A stretch of DNA of 64,000 nucleotides, from contig NC_088325.1 in NCBI RefSeq assembly GCF_910592395.1, positions 10,418,109 to 10,482,108 on the forward strand, read 5' to 3'. Origin of the DNA: Lineus longissimus. Its lineage: Eukaryota; Nemertea; Pilidiophora; Heteronemertea; Lineidae. The translations under genes were made by a program, and so were the position numbers. Every line of letters starts with the position of its first letter. Position 1 is the stretch's first letter. Shown one piece after another: positions 37,119 to 48,929 of the stretch. The notes beneath the pieces are model-generated. The model worked only from the letters and a program-made list of their open reading frames with translations. It was not told the origin of the DNA and ran no database searches.

Positions 37119-38381
37119 CTGAAAAAGATGATAATCATCTTGACCACCAAGGCTTTTGATACACGCCGGCGTATACCGGAAGTATACTCTGGTATACTCC
37201 GGCGATGTTCAAAGGGAGAATAAGACCACGAGGTTCAGGATGATGGTAGGCTGACTGTCTTATAAAGGTATGAGGTTGTTTTCAATTTGCACCAGTTAAG
37301 TTTGTTTGTAACTCTGTTTCGTCTTTTTTTATCCAACAGTCTTTAGAATAAAGAAGTTCACGTGCCCCTTATGCTCTATAGGCCGTGTCCGTTGCAGGTG
37401 TGGTAGAAAGATTTGTCCCGGGGGAAGAGAGTCCGGGTCCGGGACAAAGCGGGAATCTACAATAATGCGCGTTTAATATTTTAACTTCATTTCATATCTC
37501 ATGGAAAATTTCATAAAAATGAATCAAGAAATAGGGAGCATACACCCTTTTTGGATTTCTTATGCACGTATTTTGATACCCCCTTCATCTTACTTTTTGG
37601 GTCCCAAACTTGACCCAAATCTATAACGTGTTAATCATTTTTGGGGCACCCTGTATGAGCTGAATCGGCAATATCAATGTCATGCTTAATTTAATCCAAA
37701 CAATCATGCTTTGTCGAAATTGAACTAGTTATCTTAATTTGGGCCGAGGACACCAGTTTACACTTCGGGTACAGTACAGTCATTTTAAAAGTAAATAACA
37801 GCTGCATATATTTTCAGAAATAATTTCGCGGGTGGGGTGATACCGAAATGAACCCGGAAAAGAACTGTAGGCCTGTAAAGGCCATCTTGATCATCAAGAT
37901 TTTGTATAACCCCGATTACATTTAAAGGGGATATAAGACTATGAAGTTCAGGATGGGAAAGGCAGGAACTAAACAAGACGCGGCACGAGTCATCTTGACG
38001 ATCTCAAGTTGATATTCCCTCAGTCATTTTTCGCGGGCACTAGTCACAAGAAATGCCAGTCATTTTTCGGCCAGTAAATTTAAGAATATATACCAATATC
38101 GTTGAATGAAGTCGTTTTGAATATTTTCTACAGCTTAATTTAAAGCTGAACTGCGTGCACGTTTTCATCCTGGTTCAATCTGAAGCCGAACTGAAGGAAG
38201 TCTGGCGCTGGTACTAAAACTTTTCCTGGAACGTAGTATCAAACTCCTATTGCAGTCAAATAGCATTTACTAAGCTGAAGACATTTCTTCACCGAAAAAG
38301 CCACCTAATTGGACTTTTAGCTGAACCGAGTGTTTTTATCATCAAAGTTATTGCAAAAAAGAAATGAGATATTGTTCTTAC

Positions 38382-40955
38382 CTTGTCTTTGGACCTTTTC
38401 TTTTTCTTCTTCTTTTTCTCCTTTCCCGACTTTTCATCATCACTGCTCGAACTTGAGCTTGAGCTTGAGCTTGAGCTTGAGCTGCTACTGCTACTGCTAC
38501 TGCTGCCTGACCGAATGCCGCTGCCAGCGTCAATTCCGATGGTAGCATCATCGGTACCGTCCTTGATCTCTACCTCTGGTTCCGGTCGAGGAGTTTGCTC
38601 TTTGACCTCAATTATGGCCTCTCCAATGATTTCATCCGACACCTTCTCAGCGAATTCTACTTTCTTTTCGAAAGATATCTTTCTCTTCGCTTTCTCTTCA
38701 GCGTCTTCAACTTTTGCATCTCCGAAACTGAGACTAACATCATACTGTACTCCTCCCGGTGTAGTGCTCTCCAACACCGCTAGAGGGCGTTGTTCTTCTT
38801 CTGACGAAGAGCTGCTTGAACTTTTGCGTTCTTGTTTGATTTCAGCATCAACAATTTCAATATCAGTTGCGAATGTAACTCCTTTCTTTCGCTTCTCGTT
38901 GATTTCATCTGAACTCGAGCTGCTGGAGCTCGAACTGCGACTACGTTTTTCCTCTTCAACTACCGGCGTTTCTACGACCTCTGGTGTCTCGACTTCTTCT
39001 TCCGGCAGCGTCTCTTTCGGCACCTGGATTGGTACGACTGGTTCTGGCTCTGGAACCTCTACTTTCAGCTGTATTTCAACCTCACCAGGCTCGTCCTTAA
39101 CTTTCCCTTCATCACTTGAGGAACTCGAACTACTGGAACTACGACTACGCGTTCCCTCTTCGACTACCGATGGTTCGACTACCAGTTCCACTTGTGGCTC
39201 TTTGGGGATCTCGATATCTACTTCGGGGCGCTTTTCCTCAGGTTCCTCGACCGCAACATCTGGCTCTGGAACCTCTACTTTCAGCTGTATTTCAACCTCA
39301 TCAGGCTCGTCCTTAACTTTCCCTTCATCACTTGAGGAACTCGAGCTACTGGAACTACGACTACGCTTTCCCTCTTCAACTACTGTGGTAGTCTCAAATT
39401 GAACCTCCAGCTTTGGCTCTTCTGGCTCTTGTACTGCCACCTCCCCACCCGATGTCTTAACGTCAAGATCTAGTTCGAATCCTGCTTCCTGCAGAAGTTC
39501 ATCAGGAATTTCTGGCAAGTTGCGTACTTCTTTCGTTCCTTCACCGCTGCTGGAACTACTCGACCTGCTACGTTTCTCGACATCAATCTCGACCTCAACT
39601 TGCAACTGCTCTGGTTCGGGAATTTCTTTCACCTCTGTCACCTCGGACTCAATCTTCAGCTCAATTTCCGGTTCCTTGTGTTCCTTCTCTTTTTCGTGGT
39701 CGCTGTCGGAACTCGAGCTACTGGAACTGCTGGAACTTCTACTTCTTGTTTTGGCGACCTCTTCTTCTTTGGATCCTTCCGGTTTCTCTTCTGTGACTTC
39801 CGTCACTTCAATTTCTCCAGGGGTGACTTTGACCTCCATGACATCCCCAGAAGTCGCAGCATCAATGTCAACAGTAGCCGGGGTTTGTTCCTCCACCGGG
39901 TCTTTTGGGGCGTCCTTTACCTCGAGGTCAAGGCCAGCTTTATCAACATGCTGGCTGTCTTGGCTGCTTGCGCTAGAACTTGAGGAACTACGGGATCGTG
40001 GGGTGACTTCATCTGTACTCACGGTTGGAAAATGACCTTGTATTATCGTCTCGTCTGTTATGACGGGCTCCCCTTCGCCTTCCACCGTAATTGTCTGCAC
40101 GATGCGTCTTGTGACCTTTTTGACCGTGCGGATTGTACCATCCTCGCACTCCTCCGTAACCGTCTCGACTCCCTCCCCATCTTCGGGGAAATCCGAAAAA
40201 TCATCACCTTCCGAGAAAAGCGTGGTACGCTCCTTTTCGCTCGTGACGACCGTTTTTGTGGTGGTCTTCAAAGTAATATTCCCATCCTCATCGACGGACT
40301 CCACAATCTCTGTTGTTGTGCGTTCCCCCGGCTCCCCGGAAATTTCGAAACCTGTCTCGCCTAACTCCCCAGGGTCGGAAATAACGGTATCCTGCTCTGA
40401 ATTTTCAATATCCGGGCTCTTAGCAGTGTCGTCTGCTACGACGTCGCCGTTCCCGACGCCATTTTCGATTTCCTGCTCCACCTCTTTTAATCTTTCCTTC
40501 TCATCATCGCTCGAACTCGAACTACTTGAAGAAGAACTTGAACTTGAACTTGAACTCGAACTCGATCCGCTTGACTTCTTTTCCTTCTTCTCCCTCTTCT
40601 TTTTCTGCCTCTTCAACTCCTTTGGATCCAAGAATTCCTCCTGTTCCACTTTTGCAACGGGCTCCTCCATCTCGGGCTCTTTCTTCGGTGACTCCGACAA
40701 AACCGGCTTCTCCTCCGCGCTTTTCTTACCAGCAGCACCACCTCGGGCAGATGGAATCCTACTACTGCCACTGCCAGCACCGCGACTTGGTATCCTGCTT
40801 GGGATGCCCGTTCCGCGGGTCTGCGGAGCAGTTGCAGCGCCGCCCTGGGGTGCGTCATTTGAATCTCGTCTGTCTCCGCGACCAACGGGTTTGGCGATTC
40901 CAGACCTAGAGCCTCCTCTTCCCCTTCCCCTCCCGCGCTGTCCCTTCGGTGGCAT
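38382..40955 (-). CDS. Large acidic serine-tract protein, first exon
   Basis: One 2,574-bp exon (858 codons) open from the ATG at 40955 (A at -3) to a GTAAGA donor after 38382; further exons must follow. An in-frame ATG lies 13 codons upstream, but MPPKGQRGRGRGRGG is the likelier start. The N-terminus is RG-rich, then basic (KKKREKKEKK). The rest is acidic and disordered. Runs of 6 to over 18 serines, usually preceded by RSRS or KRSR and followed by DE-rich sequence, recur about every 60-70 residues; between them lie units of the form VEIQLKVEVPEP. It ends with a Ser run and GKEKKKKKKKRSKDK. The clusters look like casein-kinase-2 substrates. A stretch with VKKVTRRIVQTITVEG resembles segments in long ankyrin or cytoskeletal tails, but that is weak. 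No family assigned. Confidence 0.75.
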
Positions 40956-41811
40956 TTTAATCCAAGCGAACGGAATCCAGACTGCAATAGACACCTCCCC
41001 TAGAGCTTGTGCACACTTGTACCTGTTGATTATCTGGCTGGCCCTAATTAACTTCCAAAATCAATATAAAACGGGTCAGGTGCTTCTGTTGATAAGCTGT
41101 CGACTCGCCATCAGGAACGCCATCTTCATTTTCCGAGGCGGGTTACTTTATATCTGTAAAATCACCGATGTTCCCTCAAGTTTAGGATCCATTCCGCCGA
41201 CCCGCGGGACTCCGTTCCACCAACGACGAGGGGAGGTTACGGACGGAGTATCTCTGGTGGTTTAGAATGTGTTGGTCGGTGTTTCGTGGTCCTTTATGAC
41301 AGTAATTCGACAATCAAAGTTTGTACGAGCAAAAATAAGATCGATTGATCTATTGTTGACATAAATGATTGAAATGGAGACGTTAGGCAGGGGTCGCCGA
41401 TAGGGGTCTCTCATATCGCACAGTGTACATCGATATTCTTCAAAATTGTACGTTGAAAATATTTATCGCTGGATCAATCATGACCTGGTCCCCTGACCTC
41501 GCATATTAGTCACCCGCCTGACGATCACCAAATTGACTCCCTAGCTCCTATACCTCGAGTCCCCCTTTAAACAAATCTTGAAAAATTTTAGTTTTGCCCT
41601 AAAACACTTCCATTTGCCAGTTTAACATAATTTTAAAAAACAAAAAAACAATAGTTTGATCAAAGTATTTTTACTATTGGCCAAAAGAACTGCCCAAGAA
41701 GAAGAACTAACTACCAGCAAATTACTGCCAATTTTCGGGATACTACAATCTTACAGGGACATTTGAGTGAAACCTGAAGAGTGCTGTTTCCTCTGTCAGT
41801 GGCGACACAAG
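40956..41811. other. 5' flank of the acidic gene; no exon seen
   Basis: Upstream sequence for the minus-strand acidic gene. Long plus-strand open frames crossing 40060-41265 are antisense shadows of its repetitive coding sequence. Confidence 0.5.
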
Positions 41812-42021
41812 TTACTCTTGACACTCTTGTGACTGGCAAGACGACTCCCATGGAGAGGTGACTCCAGGACAGGTACATGCAGGGTAATCGCATCCCTTGG
41901 AGCGCATGAAAAATACGTCATCGGTGGGAGGAGACACGAGGCCGTAACATGTGGCTTGCACAACGTCACAAGTGGTGAATCGGCAAGGATAAAAATGAAC
42001 AGGTTTTAATCTTTTGATCAT
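41812..42021 (-). CDS. Possible cysteine-rich ORF
   Basis: A minus-strand ORF encodes eight regularly placed cysteines (C-x4-C-x6-C-x18-C-x4-C-x-C-x10-C-x4-C) and ends QSQECQE then stop. No signal peptide precedes it in frame, so it would be a terminal exon if real. It lies just upstream of the divergently oriented SDR gene. Supported only by composition. Confidence 0.25.
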   Translation of the reverse strand: MIKRLKPVHFYPCRFTTCDVVQATCYGLVSPPTDDVFFMRSKGCDYPACTCPGVTSPWESSCQSQECQE

Positions 42022-42101
42022 ATCTAAACTAGGACATAGATTTAGCAATTTTATTAGGTTGATATTTTCAGGTCAATAACATAAAGTCAATAGGCCTCAG
42101 C

Positions 42102-42110
42102 CTATATATA
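42102..42110 (+). promoter_or_regulatory. TATA-like box of the SDR gene
   Basis: CTATATATA sits about 35-40 bp upstream of the ATG at 42144, implying a very short leader if it is the functional TATA box. Confidence 0.4.
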
Positions 42111-42143
42111 CACCGACACCAAGAATATAGGTCTCCGTGAAAA

Positions 42144-45100
42144 ATGGACGTCTTGCAATTTGTGTTCGATCTTGGTGTCTTGTTGTTTCACATTTTGAAA
42201 TTCTACTGCTACTTTCTGTGGCGGTGCTTCGTCCCCCGCAGGAAGAAGACAGTCGTCGGCGAGGTGGTTGTGATAACGGGGGCGGGGCATGGCATCGGGA
42301 AGGAGGTCGCCCTGAGACTAGGGAGACTCGGGGCGAAACTTGCACTCTTAGACATAGGGAAGGTAGGTGTACGTGCGCTAGCTAGACGGTGGAATGTTCT
42401 CAGTGAAATTTTATACCGTGTCGGTGATACGTCACCGACAGCGGAGACACGAACGTCGTTCTTGTACCGAAAAAAGACTAGTTCTTTTTCTTGAAGCTAA
42501 GTACAAGCTCGGTACAGACTGTGAGGTATCAGTTTCTAATCTAAAACACCAATCTTAAAAAACTACAGGCGCTGATTTACTGAATCGACGTCAAAGATGC
42601 TTCTCTTGACGTCGTGACAACATAGTTTTATACTGGTGTATTCGTGGTTTTGTCGAAATATGCCAAAACATGTCACTTTCACGCAGTTGACCTATTTCAC
42701 TCCCTCTGCTTTTTAGAAAGGAGTGGATGAAGTAGCAGACGCTATAAATGAATATGGCGGTTTTGCACGTGCGTACGTGTGTGACGTCGCCAATGACGTC
42801 ATGGTGTCCGAGGTTGCCCAGCGAGTTGAGGACGAGATTGGTGATGTTGGTGTCCTGATCAACAATGCTGGGATTGCCCACTGTCATGACCTTTTGACCT
42901 TGTCTATGAAGAGGATACAGTTGACGTTTGACGTCAATATTGTCGCTTATATGCGGGTTAGTTGAATTCTGTTTCATATTTAAAGGAGTAATATGTTAGT
43001 TTGGCTCACCTTTAAGGAGTATCCTGCTTAAAAAGGTTTTTGAGATTCTGAAAAACCATTTCAGCTAACACAAATATGCATCCCGTAGAGATTTTTCAAG
43101 AAAATAAAGAATACTTTGAGGATTTTTACAAACTCAAAACCTTGTCTCGGAAAAACCTAGGCGGAGGGGGGGGGGGTTATTTGTGTTTGCTGAAAATCCC
43201 TAAACGGTCTTTCAGAAGCTCTTTAAACATATGTTTTTAAAAGAGTAACAACCACCCCAATCCTTCTTTAAAAAGAAATCAAAAATGTCGAAAAAGCCTC
43301 CTCCTCCTTTAACCACCATCTTCTTCTTCGTCTTTTCAGATGGTGAAAACCTTCCTACCCAAAATGATACACACTAACCGAGGTCACATCGTCAACATGG
43401 CATCCACTGCGTCGTTTCGTGGCACCCCATTTTTGGCAGACTATTGGTGCGTATATACATATAGAGAGAGGTTTCGAAACATGCATCCTCTCTGTACCCG
43501 TCGTTGCCTTTACTGTTCACTCCAGTTGTTTAGGCCTATTTGGTTTTATGAAATTCGTTAGTCGAGATATCGAAGGTTTTTTAGCCCTAATCATCACATT
43601 GCATACCTCTTGCCGTACAGCGCATATATTAAAAGTCCCCAAAATGGGGCCTGCAGTTTTTGGCCGATTTGCGATGCTTGAAAGTGAACCTCCCTGGTGG
43701 TATACTCATATCCCATACCTCACGTGAGATTCCGTGAATATGATTGGCTGATACACGTCACGTGACCGTGTGGTATTCGCAATGTTGCCCGCTCCAGCCG
43801 GTCGACATTTTGCCAGCATGTCTCCCGGCGTGTCGACACTCTGCATGTAACTCTCCGCGGCGGGCAATATTTATATAACAATGCCAAGAGTGTGTCGTTT
43901 CTCTTGGCAAAATTGACAATCATACGATACTGCCAAATACACACTGACATCACGAGCATTTCTGTCGAATTTAGATCGCATGTTATAAGTTGATATGTGC
44001 CGCGACCATGATGTAACCCTGAATATATCTGTAGGAACGGCGCATGCACCCCTTTAAATCTTCCGTTTCAGCTCCACGAAATTCGCCGTCCGGGGCTTCA
44101 CAGAGGCGTTGAGAGAGGAAATTAGGCTCCTTCACGGAAAGGACATCAAGGTGACCTGCGTGTTTCCCTTATTCGTGAACACTGGCATTGTACCGCTCCA
44201 ACGCATGAAAGTCGGCAAGTAAGTGAGTTTTTTGCCCCCCCCCTCCGGCTCCACCCCTTACTCAGCATCAAAATTCGAAAATGACCATCCTTTCTAGGGA
44301 TTTAATCCTCCTTCTCGGGGACCTACATGTATTGTTAAAAAAATCACCTAGTTTTTAACCCCTTTATTTCATGTCATTTTCCTTTTATGATTTTTTTTAT
44401 CCTGAAAACAATGCAAAATGAATAAAGTACACTTTTGAATAAAAAGCACTTAGCCGGGGTATATGCGTAGCCGGGGTATATCTTTTTGATTAGAATTGAA
44501 AACCCTTGGTGGTCAAGATGCATGAAAATACATGAACATGGAGAACATGTTGTAAAATCTGCTATTCTTTGTGTAGGATAGGGACCATCTACAGCCCAGA
44601 GGATGCAGCTGATTTCATCGTTGACGGGATACTTCGCGAGGAGAAGGAAGTTTACATACCAAAGTGGTTCAGATTTCTAGCAACCCTAGCAGGGTAGGTA
44701 TCCCCTTTCCCCGCGGACAAAGTCACAGCCAGAAGGCCGTAATAAGATCACTTGAAAATTTGAGGACTAAATTTGTGATTTGCGTTCATTCAAACTCATG
44801 ACTCCTGGGGCAGTCAAGTTCTTCATCCTTATCGTATCTTCTCATGCGACGGGACGAGGCCGGTACCCTGCGTCCGGAGTGTAACAAGCTCAGATTAGCA
44901 AGCAATCTCCGCAAACCATATGTTTTGGTTGCAGTGACATACTCATAATGACAGCATAAGACAAATTTCTCGCCTTTGCGGTGATCATCGGAGGTACACC
45001 TGCAACAAGAACCTGTCATCGCCACGACAAGCGATCAAACTGAGCGTACCTGTTTTACTCGATCAAGCTTTTGATCGCCCACAGCAGCGACAATTATCCC

Positions 45101-45285
45101 AGTCGCTGCAACAAAGATCTGTAGTTTGTGGGGCGCTTAATAAACCGTTTGTGGGGTGCTTAATTAACCGTCATCATTTTGTCATTCATATTTTTAGGTG
45201 CCTACCGTACGGAATAGTGAAGGTGATAAGCGATTTCTTTGGAGTTGGCGTCAGTGCAGACACGAAACATACGCACCCGGAATGA
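42144..45285 (+). CDS. SDR16C-like short-chain dehydrogenase/reductase
   Basis: Six plus-strand exons: 42144-42362, 42717-42956, 43340-43446, 44072-44218, 44577-44693 and 45198-45285. They give 305 residues with all phases agreeing. A hydrophobic N-terminal anchor (about residues 5-30) and PRRKK precede the Rossmann motif TGAGHGIG (45-52). NNAG is at 122-125, the likely catalytic serine at 175 in NMASTASFRG, and the YxxxK pair is Tyr188/Lys192 in DYCSTKF. PLFVNTG (221-227) is the usual PG-type loop. Membrane anchoring, the DYCxxKF form and the C-terminus (YIPKWFRFLATLAGCLP) point to the SDR16C group: RDH10, SDR16C5 and 17-beta-HSD11/13, which oxidise retinol or sterols at the ER or lipid droplets using NAD(P). 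Which member it matches best cannot be settled here. The ATG context (AAAATGG) is good. Confidence 0.92.
44801..44884 (-). repeat. ACTCCGG short dispersed element, copy 8
   Basis: On the minus strand: TTACACTCCGGACGCAGGGT, GGCCTCGTCCCGTCGC, ATACGATAAGGATGA and CCAGGAGTC in order. It lies in the last intron of the SDR gene. Confidence 0.8.
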
Positions 45286-46450
45286 TTTGACAGACAATAG
45301 GCAGGTTCCATATACGAATAACGACGAACTACGAACAACGAAGGCCTCCTTGTGCCAATGCATTTACGTGACACTGTCTCGTGAATCATCTTCTAACTAC
45401 AGGAAGCTTTAAGGAGACACACTCTTAAAATGTATTAGTAAAAACAACTAATTTGGTAGTTGCTATTGCACCAACTGTGAAATTAGTAAAACCGAACCAT
45501 TAATTAGCTGTTTCAACTGAAAAAGTAGTAAAATCTAAATAGTTTTAACTATTTAATTTTAGGAGTGCGGGAACTTTTCAAAAGAAGTCGTGCATCAACT
45601 ACCTACATACGTTGTATACGTAGCTCTTCGTACTAAGGGATGCGAAATCTGCCTCCGCTTGAAGCGACTGTCGGTCTTGGCTTTGAGGACTGTATATATG
45701 GTGCTTTCTTTTGAAAAATGTTTTGTTAATTTGGCCCAAAACCGCTTTCAATGGCCAAAAAGTCGCATATAAAATCAAAATGTAATTTTCAAATACATGT
45801 ATGTACCTCATTTGATTTATTGATTCAACTCGTCGCATCTTAACCAAACAAACTCGACGATTGGCTCTATACTGTGCAAGTCTGAGTTCGACCTGCATGG
45901 TCCTGTCTCGTCCAAGACGCGGTCTCAGTTGTGTCTGGTCCCATCTAAAAGTGGGTCATCGTCTCTGAGACTACCTACTAACCTGGCTCAATTATGATAA
46001 AATAGAAGACACTGTGTCGTTCTTCCAAAGGACACCTGTCTATTCACAGACATTTCCCAGCAAAAATCGAGAAATCCGAAGCGAAACAGCTTTTGTGCCA
46101 AGGTGCCATGTACTTAAAGTGCGTACGCGAAGGAAGGGGTCAAAACATTGAGGCAAATTTCGCGTACCACGCTGGATGGGGGAGCAGTCAAACATTTCTA
46201 AACTAGATAAACTGCTCCGTGCGATCTATATGCGTGCGAATGGGTAGTAGGTCTACAGTCCAGCACTTTAAAAAATTCGCTTTAGACTTTTCTTATTTCT
46301 CGTTTAAGTCCTATATTTGCTTTACAAGTTGATTTTCATCACAAATGTCAAATAGAATTCAAATTTTTAGGTACACAATTGTAATTGTGCTAATAACATA
46401 TGGTAAACACAATTCTGTTGTGTCATATTGGATTCAGTTGCAAAACAGGC
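45286..46450. other. SDR 3' flank; no gene seen
   Basis: AT-rich with a short stretch of alternating TAGTAAAA and ACTAATT motifs at about 45435-45550, probably a decayed inverted-repeat element. Confidence 0.4.
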
Positions 46451-46800
46451 ATGGAAGAGGAAATAGCAGAATCGTTTGAGTGTACCATATGTCAAAAGGG
46501 ATATTCAAGCAAGTGTAATCTGTATCGACATATGCGAACACATGAAGTTAGCAAGCATGTATGGGGTATATAAAAAAGCCTTTACACGCCCAGACTATTT
46601 GGAGAGACAAGTTCGCACAAGCTGGATGGCAAATTGGAATGTCCTGTTTGCAGTCAAGAGTTTGATAGAGGAGACAATTTGAAACGACACATGAAACTTG
46701 TCCATGAGAAGCAAACAACAAAGGCCGCAGACACACCATCAACATCTGGGGAAGATAAGAAGTCATCCAAGTCGAGGAAACGATTTTGCAAATGTTGTGA
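46451..46800 (+). pseudogene. Broken C2H2 zinc-finger fragment
   Basis: Starting at ATG 46451, the first finger is intact (FECTICQKGYSSKCNLYRHM then RTH) and runs into a stop at about 46571. A second finger is recognisable but damaged: its first cysteine is now Trp, the frame shifts around KKAFTRPDYLE, and the final His is lost. A third finger (CPVCSQEFDRGDNLKRHMK then LVH) is intact in another frame. No introns are visible. This is a decayed multi-finger gene or a transposon-carried zinc-finger piece. Confidence 0.65.
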
Positions 46801-46964
46801 GGTGGTTTGGATATGTCTTGCAAATCTAAGGCCAACAGTTACATTCTGTTTTGGTGAGATCTTTATTGCAGTTGGGGATTTTTTAAAGGCTCGCGCCGTC
46901 TGCCCGTTTACATTGGTCGTCTCTTGAATGAAAATGACACACTACACTGCCGTACCAGTACTCC
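46801..46964 (+). repeat. Duplicated block, copy 1
   Basis: Starts GGTGGTTTGGATATGTCTTG and ends CGTACCAGTACTCC. A close copy lies at 48020-48188. It directly follows the zinc-finger relic. Confidence 0.85.
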
Positions 46965-47339
46965 AGTGAATATATGTGAACGAACGGCGATCCCCTTTAA
47001 ACATCATGGCAGAAGTGGTCTTCAATCTACTCCCTCTCTCGATATGACGAAGGAGTATAAAAAGGCTGAATCTCAGTATGCCCTTTAACTAATTCTGATT
47101 GAAGAAGTCACGGCCTGACAGAAATACTTTTCCACCCCAATGTAGCCTCGAGAAATCTTGCCGCTGATACGAATCATCCTCGGAAGTACTCGAACGCGCG
47201 GAATCAGTGCATGCTGCAGTTTGAAAAGGTTTGTTTCGTTGGTTTTCTTCAAGATGCAATAATGACAATGATGATAATGAAAATAATAACATGAACATGA
47301 ATGAATAGATAACAAGTTAATAAAGAAAAAAAAATTGTG

Positions 47340-47420
47340 GCAGATTCACCGAGAATCGAACCCGTGACCAGCCGAACCACGGTTTAACACTCTAAGAGCT
47401 ACACCGTCAAGGCTTTCATG
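47340..47420 (-). repeat. tRNA-derived SINE-like unit
   Basis: The minus strand shows an A-box-like TGTAGCTCTTAGAGTGTTAA, a B box GGTTCGATTC and then a run of T after the unit. The ends do not pair as an acceptor stem, so it is a tRNA-derived element rather than a working tRNA gene. Confidence 0.55.
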
Positions 47421-48019
47421 TTCACATGGGGATTTTATTTGCCTGTTATCAACGAGCCAGGTGATGCATGACCAGATGACATCCCTCTAATACCATTCAA
47501 GTCGTCGCCATATTGAAAACGCGCCGCAATTGTGACTAGTTCGCGCAGGTGGCAGAGTGATTTGCCGAAATAGTTCCAAGTTATCTTATATTTCGATGTT
47601 TGTACAGATTCTTCTCAATATATCGTATTTATATACCTCAGTGATATAAAAGACAATGCTTGCAGTTGATTTTACGTTTGAATGGCCTTTTTGAAAAAGT
47701 TTTTATAATCGAGGTCAACAGGGTCAAAAGAAATAGTTTTTGGCGCCAATGATGTCAGCGACATGGCGGATTTGTTCTAAAGTTCGAGTCGATTTTCTGC
47801 CGATACGTACTGTACCGGTGTATAAGTTTAAAATGTCCTAGGATAGAATGCCGGGAAACAAAGGATTCTATTATGCGCTTCAATATCTGAGCTATTGACG
47901 GTCAGGGTCTCAATAGAACCATTGCAGATTACAATAGGGCCGGACAATTTTTCCAGGGGGGCATTTGTTACCGTTACACCGGCTGTGATTTGAAGGGACA
48001 AATTAGGTTTGGGATCTGG

Positions 48020-48188
48020 GTGGTTTGGATCTGTCTTGCAAATCTAAGGCCAACAGTTAGCCTACATTCTGTTTTGGTGAGATCTTTATTGCAGTTGGTG
48101 ATTTTTTAAAGACTCACGCCGTCTGCCCGTTTACATTGGTCGTCTCTTGAATAAAAATGACACACTCCACTGCCGTACCGGTACTCCT
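48020..48188 (+). repeat. Duplicated block, copy 2
   Basis: Direct repeat of 46801-46964, differing by scattered substitutions and a small insertion. Here it is not preceded by zinc-finger sequence, so the repeat unit is independent of the fingers. Confidence 0.85.
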
Positions 48189-48649
48189 ACGGCACCCTAA
48201 TGTGCCACCACACTGCACCCTAATTTGACTTGGGCCGGGTGCTATGAAACAAAATGCTATGAATAACTCGAGGTAAATGAGGTTCCAATGCTTGGATGTT
48301 GCTCCACTCATTCATCACTGTCCAGTCTGCTAGTTGGCCAGAAGAAATAAGTCAAGGTAACTCATACTGCAAGTACATACCTGAAGAAAGATTTCTATGG
48401 CACCCTAATGCTAGGATTATGGTGCCCAGTGGGTGGCACTAGCACCTCAAGAGTGCAGTTTGAGATACCATGACTTATTTCTTTTGGCTAACACCATTTT
48501 TTGTCGGAAAAGGGCCCAAATCTGCATGAAAACGATTTTTTTCCGGATAACTTGTCAAGTCAACTTCATTTGGGTCATCGCCAGGTGTCGTTGTAACCAC
48601 ATATCGGCACACTATCAGTACGGACGGCACTTCACTGGCCTCTTTCACA

Positions 48650-48760
48650 GAAAAGTGTCCTGATTATAGAGGTCAATTTGAATAGGCCTTGATAGATATT
48701 ACCTAAGCAAACAAAATTAGTGTCTTCAATAGAGAGAGAGAGAGTGTCCTGTTGAAAGCG
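48650..48760. mobile_element. MITE-like element, copy 3 (degenerate)
   Basis: Retains GTGTCCTGATTATAGAGGTC and AAAATTAGTGTC with AATAGAGAGAG. Confidence 0.5.
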
Positions 48761-48797
48761 ATGTCTGCCAGGTGATAAAATGTGTCCTCTTTTCAAG

Positions 48798-48896
48798 ATT
48801 GCGGGATGTCTTTCCAAAGAATATGTCGGTGAACAGATGGTAGATGGGATTCTCCGCGAGGAGGAGGATGTCTTCATACCTAAGACGTTTCGATAG
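48798..48896 (+). pseudogene. SDR exon fragment
   Basis: Encodes QMVDGILREEEDVFIPKTFR then stop, matching FIVDGILREEKEVYIPKWFR of exon 5 of the SDR gene 4 kb upstream. No Rossmann or catalytic exon is near it and the frame stops where the live exon continues. It is the remnant of a duplicated SDR gene. Confidence 0.75.
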
Positions 48897-48929
48897 TCAC
48901 AGCTTGACCATGTACATGTACACATTAAA

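Noticed and set aside
40060-41265. 401-residue plus-strand ORF, and 38383-39402 plus-strand ORF
   Set aside because: Both are antisense shadows of the low-complexity serine/glutamate exon on the minus strand.
47340-47420. A functional tRNA gene
   Set aside because: A and B boxes are present but the ends do not form an acceptor stem; better explained as a tRNA-derived SINE.
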